Source: Symsagittifera roscoffensis (lineage: Eukaryota > Xenacoelomorpha > Acoela > Convolutidae). From it: a stretch of DNA of 64,000 bases. The stretch is from contig NC_087062.1 in NCBI RefSeq assembly GCF_963678635.1, positions 93,533,845 to 93,597,844 of the forward strand, in the 5' to 3' direction. The translations under genes were made by a program, and so were the position numbers. Positions 57,634-64,000 of the stretch are shown here, piece by piece; the first letter of the stretch is position 1; every line of letters starts with the position of its first letter. The notes under the pieces are model-generated. The model ran no database searches. It saw only the letters and a program-made list of their open reading frames with translations, and was not told the DNA's origin.

Positions 57634-60249
57634 TCTATTATATATTTAAATGCGGGCTTCACTATCTCGCCATGTTTAAGCTTTTTCAACGTATTATTTT
57701 TGCATGTTTAAGCTATATCGTATATTGCAATGGTTAAGATTTTTTTCGATTTTCCAATTTGATTTTAGTGGTTATTTTACCGAGTTTAAGTTAAGCAGCC
57801 CAATATCGAATTAGGGGTTGCGAATTTGGCCTCCAACTTTGAATGCCCGAATCATCTATTATATATTTAAATGTGGACTTCACTATCTCGCCATGTTTAA
57901 GCTTTTTCAACGTATTATTTTTTGCATGTTTAAGCTATATCGTATATTGCAATGGTTAAGAATTTTTTTCGATTTTCCAATTTGATTTTAGTGGTTATTT
58001 TACCGAGTTTAAGTTAAGCAGCCCAATATCGAATTAGGGGTTGCGAATTTGGCCTCCAACTTTGAATGCCCGAATCATTTTAGTTAACGAGATAAGACGA
58101 TTTTTGAGATTTAAAAAAAAAAATTTTCAGAAATTTCAAATAACAAAATAATTTACAAAACTTGAAGCTCCCAACCCTGTAGTTGGGTGCTGTCGGAGTA
58201 CTCTAAGGAGTTACAAATCTTGTCTCCAAATATGACTGTTCAAATCCTTGTAGTTTTCGAGATATGACGTTTTTTGTGATTTTTTCAAAAAGTTTTCAGA
58301 AAACTTATATTAATTTTTTTCCGCAAAATCTGAAATTCCCAACCCTGTAGTTGGGTCCTGTCAGAGTAATCTCAAAGATTGCGAATCTTGCCTCCAAATA
58401 TGACTGCTCAAGTGTAGTTTTCGAGAGATGACGTTTTTTGTGATCTTTTCAAAATTTTTCTGAAAACTTAAATTATTATTAGTTTTTAAAAATCTGAAAT
58501 TCCCAACCCTGTAGTTAGGTCCTGTCAAAGTACTCTCAAAGATTGCGAATCTTGCCTCCAAATATGACTGCTCAAGTGTAGTTTTCGAGAGATGACGTTT
58601 TTTGTGATTTTTTCAAAATTTTTCTGAAAACTTAAATTATTATTAGTTTTTAAAAATCTGAAATTCCCAACCCTGTAGTTAGGTCCTGTCGGAGTACTCT
58701 AAGGAGTTACAAATCTTGCCTCCAAATGTGACTGTTCAAATCGTTGTAGTTTTCGAGATATGACGTTTTTTTTTTTTTTTTTCAAAATTTTTCAGAAAAC
58801 TTGAATTATTTTTTTTCTTAAAAAATCTGAAATTCCCAACCCTGTAGTTAGGTCCTGTCGGAGTACTCTAAGGAGTTACAAATCTTGCCTCCAAATATGA
58901 CTGCTCAATTCTTCGTAGTTTTCGAGATATGACGTTTTTTTGTGATTTTATCAAAATTTTTCAGAAAACTTAAATTATTATTAGTTTTTAAAAATCTGAA
59001 ATTCCCAACCCTGTAGTTAGGTCCTGTCGGAGTACTCTAAGGAGTTACAAATCTTGCCTCCAAATGTGACTGTTCAAATCGTTGTAGTTTTCGAGATATG
59101 ACGTTTTTTGCGATTTTTTCAAAATTTTTCAGAAAACTTGAATTATTTTTTTTCTTAAAAAATCTGAAATTCCCAACCCTGTAGTTAGGTCCTGTCAGAG
59201 TACTCTCAAGGATTGCAAATCTTGCCTCCAAATATGACTGCTCAATTCTTTGTAGTTTTCGAGATTGACGTTTTTTTGTGCTTTTTAAAATTTTTCAGAA
59301 AACTTAAATTATTATTAGTTTTTAAATATCTGAAATGCCCAACCTGTAGTTAGGTCCTGTCGGAGTACTCTCAAAGATTACGAACCTTACCTCCAAGTAT
59401 GACTGCTCAATTTTTTGTAGTTTTCGAGATATGACGTTTTTTGCGATTTTTTCAAAATTTTTCAGAAAACTTGAATTATTTCTATTCTATAAAAATCTGA
59501 AATTCCCAACCCTGTAGTTAGGTCCTGTCAAAGTACTCTCAAGGATTGCGTTCTTGCCTCCAAATATGACTGCTCAATTCTTTGTAGTTTTAGAGATGTG
59601 ACGTTTTTTGTGATTTTTTCAAATTTTTCAGAAAGTTTAAATTAATTATTTTTCAAAATTTGAAATTCCCAACTCTATAGTTCGGTGTTGTCAGGGTACT
59701 CTAAAGAGAAACAAATCTTGCCACATGCGACTGCTCAAAAGCTTTTAGTTTCCGAGATGTGACGTTTTTCGATTTTTTAAAAATTTCTCAAAGAACTTAT
59801 CTACAAAGAAATTCAAAAAATTTGAAACTACTAACTTGATGAAGATACAACCTTATTGTCAGCGTACACTCAGGCGTCTCAAATCTTGCCTCTTAATATG
59901 AATGCTCAAATCCTTTTAGTTTCCGAGAAAAGACGTTTTTTCAATTTTTTTTCCGGGAATTTTAGGTTTAAAAAATTCACAAAATTTTGGATTCCTAACC
60001 CTATAGTAGGGTGCTCTCAGGGAGTCTCAGTGGTTGCAAATCTGGCTCCCAAATTTCTCCAGAGGCCCATTAAGTTTTCGAGATGACGCTTTTAAAATGG
60101 GAATTTAAAAAAATTTAAAAGTTCGAAATTACCAAACCTGGGTGCAGCCAGAGTACACTAAAAGTTTGCAGATGTTGTTTCCAATATATGCGGTTTTTTT
60201 CACGAGTTGTCAAAAAATTTCGAAGCACCGAAGGTGCGTTAATGGCTAG
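57634..60249 (+). mobile_element. Helitron-like elements, tandem copies 1 and 2
   Basis: 5' ends TCTATTATATATTTAAATG at 57634 and again at 57855, each followed by GGGCTTCACTATCTCGCC (GGACTTCAC in the second) and TGCATGTTTAAGCTATATCG. Copy 1 is cut off by copy 2. Copy 2 (57855-60249, about 2.4 kb) runs through the monomer array and ends with hairpin GCACC-GAA-GGTGC (60225-60237), 8 bases, then CTAG (60246-60249) followed by T. TC start, hairpin 8-12 bases before CTRR and A/T insertion are the hallmarks of Helitron rolling-circle transposons. No Rep/helicase ORF, so non-autonomous. Confidence 0.75.
58130..60180 (+). repeat. ~165-bp monomer array inside the Helitron-like element
   Basis: The GAGTACTCT landmark and its variants fall at 58196, 58364, 58528, 58692, 58861, 59030, 59198, 59363, 59531, 59694, 59862, 60022 and 60151 (steps mostly 163-169, last 129). 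Each monomer has CCCAACCCTGTAGTTAGGTC, CTTGCCTCCAAATATGACTG, GAGATATGACGTTTTTTG and an A/T-rich linker. Divergence rises towards the 3' end, and the sharpest units are at 58500-59500. Decayed monomers of the same family are found in units A-D and at 44340-44670. Confidence 0.93.
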
Positions 60250-61217
60250 TATATTTTAAATGCGGGCTTCACTATCTCGCCATGTTTAAGCTTTTTCAAC
60301 GTATTATTTTTGCATGTTTAAGCTATATCGTATATTGCAATGGTTAAGAATTTTTTTTTCGATTTTTCAATTTGATTTTAGTGATCATTTTGGCGAGTTT
60401 AAATTAAGCAGCCCAATATCGAATTAGGGGTTGCGAATTTGGCCTCCAATCTTGAATGCATGAATCATTTTAGTTAACGAGATAAGACGATTTTTGAGAT
60501 TTTTTCAAAAATTTTCAGAAATTTCAAATTACAAAAAAATTACAACCGTGAGTTGGGTACTATCACAGTGCTATCAAGGATTGCGAATCTTGCCTCCAAA
60601 CATGACTGCTCAGTTCTTTGTAGTTTTTGAGATATGACGTTTTTTGTGATTTTTTCAAAAATTTTTGAAAAGAGTTGCAAATCTTGCCACTTGCGACTGC
60701 TCAAATGCTTTTAGTTTCCGAGATGTGACGTTTTTTGATTTTTTCAAAATTTCTCAAAGAACTTATCTTCTAAGAAGTTCAAAAAAATTGAAACTACCAA
60801 CTTGATGAAGATACAACCTTATTGTCAGCGTACACCCAGGAGTCTCAAATCTTGCCTTTTAATATGAATGCTCAAATGCTTATAGTTTCCGAGATAAGAC
60901 GTTTTTTTCAATTTTTTTTTCGGGAAGCTTGGGTTTGAAGTTCACAAAATTTTGAATTTCTAACCCTATAGTAGGGTGCTCTCAGGGACTCTCAGTGGTT
61001 GCAAATCTGGCCTCCAAGTTTCTCCAGAGGCCCATTAAGTTTTCGAGATGACGCTTTTGAAATGGGAATTTATAAAAATTAAAAGTTCGAAATTACCAAC
61101 CCTGTAACTGGGTGCAGTCAGAGTCCACTAAAAGTTTGCAGATGTTGTTTCCCTTATATGCGGTTTTTCATGAGTTGTCGAAAAATTTCGAAGCACAGGA
61201 GGTGCGTCAAACGCTAG
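60250..61217 (+). mobile_element. Helitron-like element, tandem copy 3 (head-to-tail)
   Basis: Starts directly after the CTAG of the previous copy with TATATTTTAAATGCGGGC, lacking the terminal TC. It carries the leader, about five monomers, and ends with GCAC..GTGC hairpin (61194-61205), 8 bases and CTAG (61214-61217) followed by T. Its 3' half (60670-61217) parallels 59700-60249 of the upstream copy segment by segment. Confidence 0.75.
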
Positions 61218-64000
61218 TTTTAATTTAAAGCCCGTTTCAGGTTGTAATCATCTTTTCGAAAAGTATATCTCAATTTTGGTTTCGGGTTCGTGGTTTTGGT
61301 CCTAGTTTCGGTTGGTTAATTTTCCGTTTCTTGAAACGCCATTTTTTTTATCTTACGGTTTTTATTGGCTTACTTTTTAAAGCCTTGGTTTTGCTCTAAA
61401 TTAAACCGTTTGTACTAAAACTGAAACTCGTAAATTTGTAGATATTTCAACTCTGATTTTGAGTTTATCGTCTTAAACAATTTTAATTGCGTTATTTCTA
61501 GAGCAAAATATATCGGTAAGCGATTATAGGTCTCAGCTTCGATGGGTCGTTAAAACTTTTAAAACTTACAACTTTTAAAAAAATTTATGACAACGCTTTC
61601 ATTTTCGTCTCACCAGATTTCGACCCAAAATTTATTGCCACTCGTTAAATGATTTCCATGTTCTTTGAGGCTGTTTATACATATACAACCATATATACAA
61701 CTTAAACATATACAACCATGATGTTTTTGCAGCTGTTTTTTTTTCAAGTAATTTTTTTCAACCTTTTTTTCAGATTTTTTTTACTTGTCTTTTTTTTCCA
61801 TTCACTATGCTAGCGCAATGTGTTGTTTGTGTTGCAAGAGTTGCGAAGCTCCGTTTCGACTCCGTATTTTTTTTGTTTGACTGAATTTAATCAAGTAGTG
61901 TTGTACAAGTGGTAAAAAAATTTCAAATGATTCATGCTCAGTTTTTTCTGTGACATACAATTTGCGTAAAAAGCAATTGTGTGTGACTGTCGTGTATCGA
62001 AAACACCGTCTTATTACTCATCCAAAATTATTGTTACGCTTGCGATTAGCAAGCGGTATCAAATCGGATTAGTTTAACGAAATCAGTTGAGTCACTATGC
62101 AGCTGACGTGCTCAATTTTATGAAAATTCAAATTTAACTACATGCTGGGTACTAGTTACTAAAGGGTAGTTTCAATGGGAATTGAAACTTTAAAAAGTGT
62201 TATACAACTTATAAAAAGTGTTTTTTTTAAAATAAATTTAATGAATTTCACCGAAAAATGCCCACCCCTTTTCTGAGATTTTGGGTTCATTCCAAAGAAC
62301 AGGTTGTGAAAAGTTCCATTGCATACGTGGCTACCTCCAAATTTTTCACAGAAAAAATTATAGCCTTCGGAAAATTCAAGTTTTTGATTTTTGAGCGTTT
62401 TTTGAAATTTTTCTCAAGAACTACCCTGCCAAATCTGGGTTTTTCGACTCAATTGAAATTACAGGTGCATTAGCGTGGCTATGCCCTATTTTTTTATAAA
62501 TAAAGATATGGTTCTCGAAAGTGTCAATATTCTGATTTGTTGTTCGATTTTGGACTTTTCTCGATAACTATCCTGCCAAATCTGATATCGAAGATTTAAT
62601 CGACACAACAAGTTGCTGGAAGCCTACCTTTATAACTTTTTACGCCAATTTTCTCTAGAAAAAGTTAAGGCCTTCAAACAACTGCAAGTTTTGAAGCTTT
62701 GACGGTTTTTGGAAGTTTTTTACTCTGCTCGAAAGTTAATGTGCGAATTGTCAGGGTAAGTTTTCAATCAAGAAACCCAATTTTAGGAGTATTCTCTACT
62801 TTATCGGCCACGACCTGCTTTTAGCAGAAAAAAAGTTACAGATTGCGGAAAGCTGTTTAGAAACTTTTTGAATTTTCTTAAAAGATAACCTATCAAATCT
62901 GAGATTTCAATCGAAAGAAGCGGTTGCGCGAATTTTTCTTGTAGAATTGGCTACTCTTTAATTTTCTGCCAGCGAAAGGTTGTCGTCTTAGGGACAATTT
63001 GAAATCCTCAAAAATTTTTACTTTTCTCACTTATTTTAGTAGGGAAACAACTAAGGTTTTAGGCATAGTCAAATTTTTGAAGTTACGAATTTCGTCACGC
63101 TTAAGTAATACAAACTCAAAAAATATCAAACACGTACCTCCAGCTTTAGCTGGCTCCGAGATACGAAAATTTTGGTTCACCTAGTTTTTTTTTCAACATT
63201 TTCCATTTTTTTCGACTTGCTTTTTTATGATGGTGTTGTATGGCAAGTGGTGCGAAGCTCCGCCTCGTCTCTGCGTAAAAAAATGAAGATATTTTTTTTT
63301 GAATTTTTGACTGATTTTACTTGCGAGAGCAAGTGGCTTGTAATCGGGAAGTGGAAATTTTCCCGTAAATATCGTTTCTTACAAGTCCACACCTTCTAGA
63401 CTTTCACACCTTTTATTTTTGCTTTGTTGTGGAACCCTAAAGGTAAGCTTAGCAAGCGATATCAAATGCTGCCAGGTAAGCGGTATCAAATACTTCTAAA
63501 ACTCTAAGAATTTTCTCACTTAGTCCTTAAGATCCTCAGGTCTGGATTCCGAGTTCCGGTGGGATCTTTTTTTTTCTGTACGTATTAATTTGAAGTTTTT
63601 ATCTGGGAAACTTCGAATCGTCGGGCTATTGTTGCTCTGCATTTGTTTTGTCAGCTCGATTTCTGAGTTGTTAATATTTATTTTGTTTCATTCAATTTTT
63701 TCTCTAATAATTGAAAGTCGTTCTGTTACTTGAAAATTTATTTACTTGAGACCTATGACTTTCAATACGTTCTTTTCTTATTTCATTTTTTTCGCTTTAA
63801 GTTTTTGGCGCGTACTGTAATGGCTCAGGTGTTTTATATTGGGCCCTTTGGCGTGAAAACGTTTTTTTACTTTTTGATTTTTTAGGAGGAGTGGATTGCA
63901 AAATCTTCTAGTTGTGAAATTTGATAGCTCACTATTACAAAATTTTTAATGATTTTTTTTTGTTTTTGGCTGAACGGTCATCTACCCAAGTATTGTCGGC
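61218..64000. other. Non-coding right end of the window
   Basis: Holds repeat copy 2 of the 48.4-kb composite (62037-63200), two GCGAAGCTCCG-type hairpin modules (61841-61870, 63250-63275), an ATATACAACCATATATACAA short repeat (61680-61725) and T-rich low-complexity DNA. No gene supported. Confidence 0.55.
62037..63200 (+). repeat. Composite repeat with ~190-220-bp monomers, copy 2
   Basis: Opens with a perfect hairpin CGCTTGC-GATTA-GCAAGCG (62037-62055) followed by GTATCAAATCGG, continues TAAAGGGTAGTTTCAATGGG and monomers with CTGCCAAATCTG and CCTTCGGAAAATTCAAG, and ends CAAACACGTACCTCCAGC ... TTTTGGTTCACCTAG. Same order as 48360-49930 but diverged and shorter. Confidence 0.75.

Overview
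The window looks like nuclear DNA of an invertebrate animal. The support is a TRIM-type RING/B-box gene, spliced exons of an extended Tudor domain with GT-AG borders (GTATGT donors), two kinds of decayed non-LTR reverse transcriptase, a FLYWCH/MULE transposase relic, tRNA-derived SINEs and Helitron-like ends. The lineage cannot be fixed from sequence alone. The DNA is AT-rich, with T in clear excess over A on the + strand for most of its length, and repeats dominate. One 200-base run of N (10332-10531) is an assembly gap.

Layout. 1-2297: a broken non-LTR retrotransposon on the minus strand, cut by the window edge. About 2330-2945: a second, more decayed RT fragment, also minus. 2946-5910: AT-rich DNA with old dispersed repeats. 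5911-7313: three exons of a Tudor-domain gene on the + strand, with probable further exons on both sides of the assembly gap (about 10223-10704). Its introns hold G/C-homopolymer fold-backs and, on the opposite strand, a dead FLYWCH-MULE transposase (7854-9190). 10705-14949: repeat-rich non-coding DNA. 14950-16535: three successive tandem arrays (ATTT-like, 46 bp, and 11 units of 76 bp). 17628-19907: the only intact long gene, an intronless 751-aa TRIM protein preceded by a 7-codon upstream ORF whose stop abuts the main ATG. 20603-22000: a MITE, an AT palindrome field and a SINE.

22071-43080: a large nested tandem amplification. A 452-bp duplication comes first, then two units of about 3.8 kb (A, B), then units of about 5 kb (the B extension, C, D). 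The units carry the same Helitron-like leader, decayed minisatellite monomers and tRNA-like cassettes. The units from the B extension onward also carry a degenerate CCAT/ATCC tetranucleotide block of about 1.4 kb.

43081-64000: more non-coding, strand-coherent repeats, including a roughly 610-bp palindrome (54706-55315), two related SINE copies, and a head-to-tail array of Helitron-like elements (57634-61217). These have a TC 5' end, a GC hairpin and CTAG 3' end, and about 165-bp internal monomers.

Only two host genes are supported: the Tudor gene (piRNA/germ-granule family, partial here) and the TRIM ubiquitin-ligase candidate. Nothing suggests they work together. The most interesting content is the repeat architecture.
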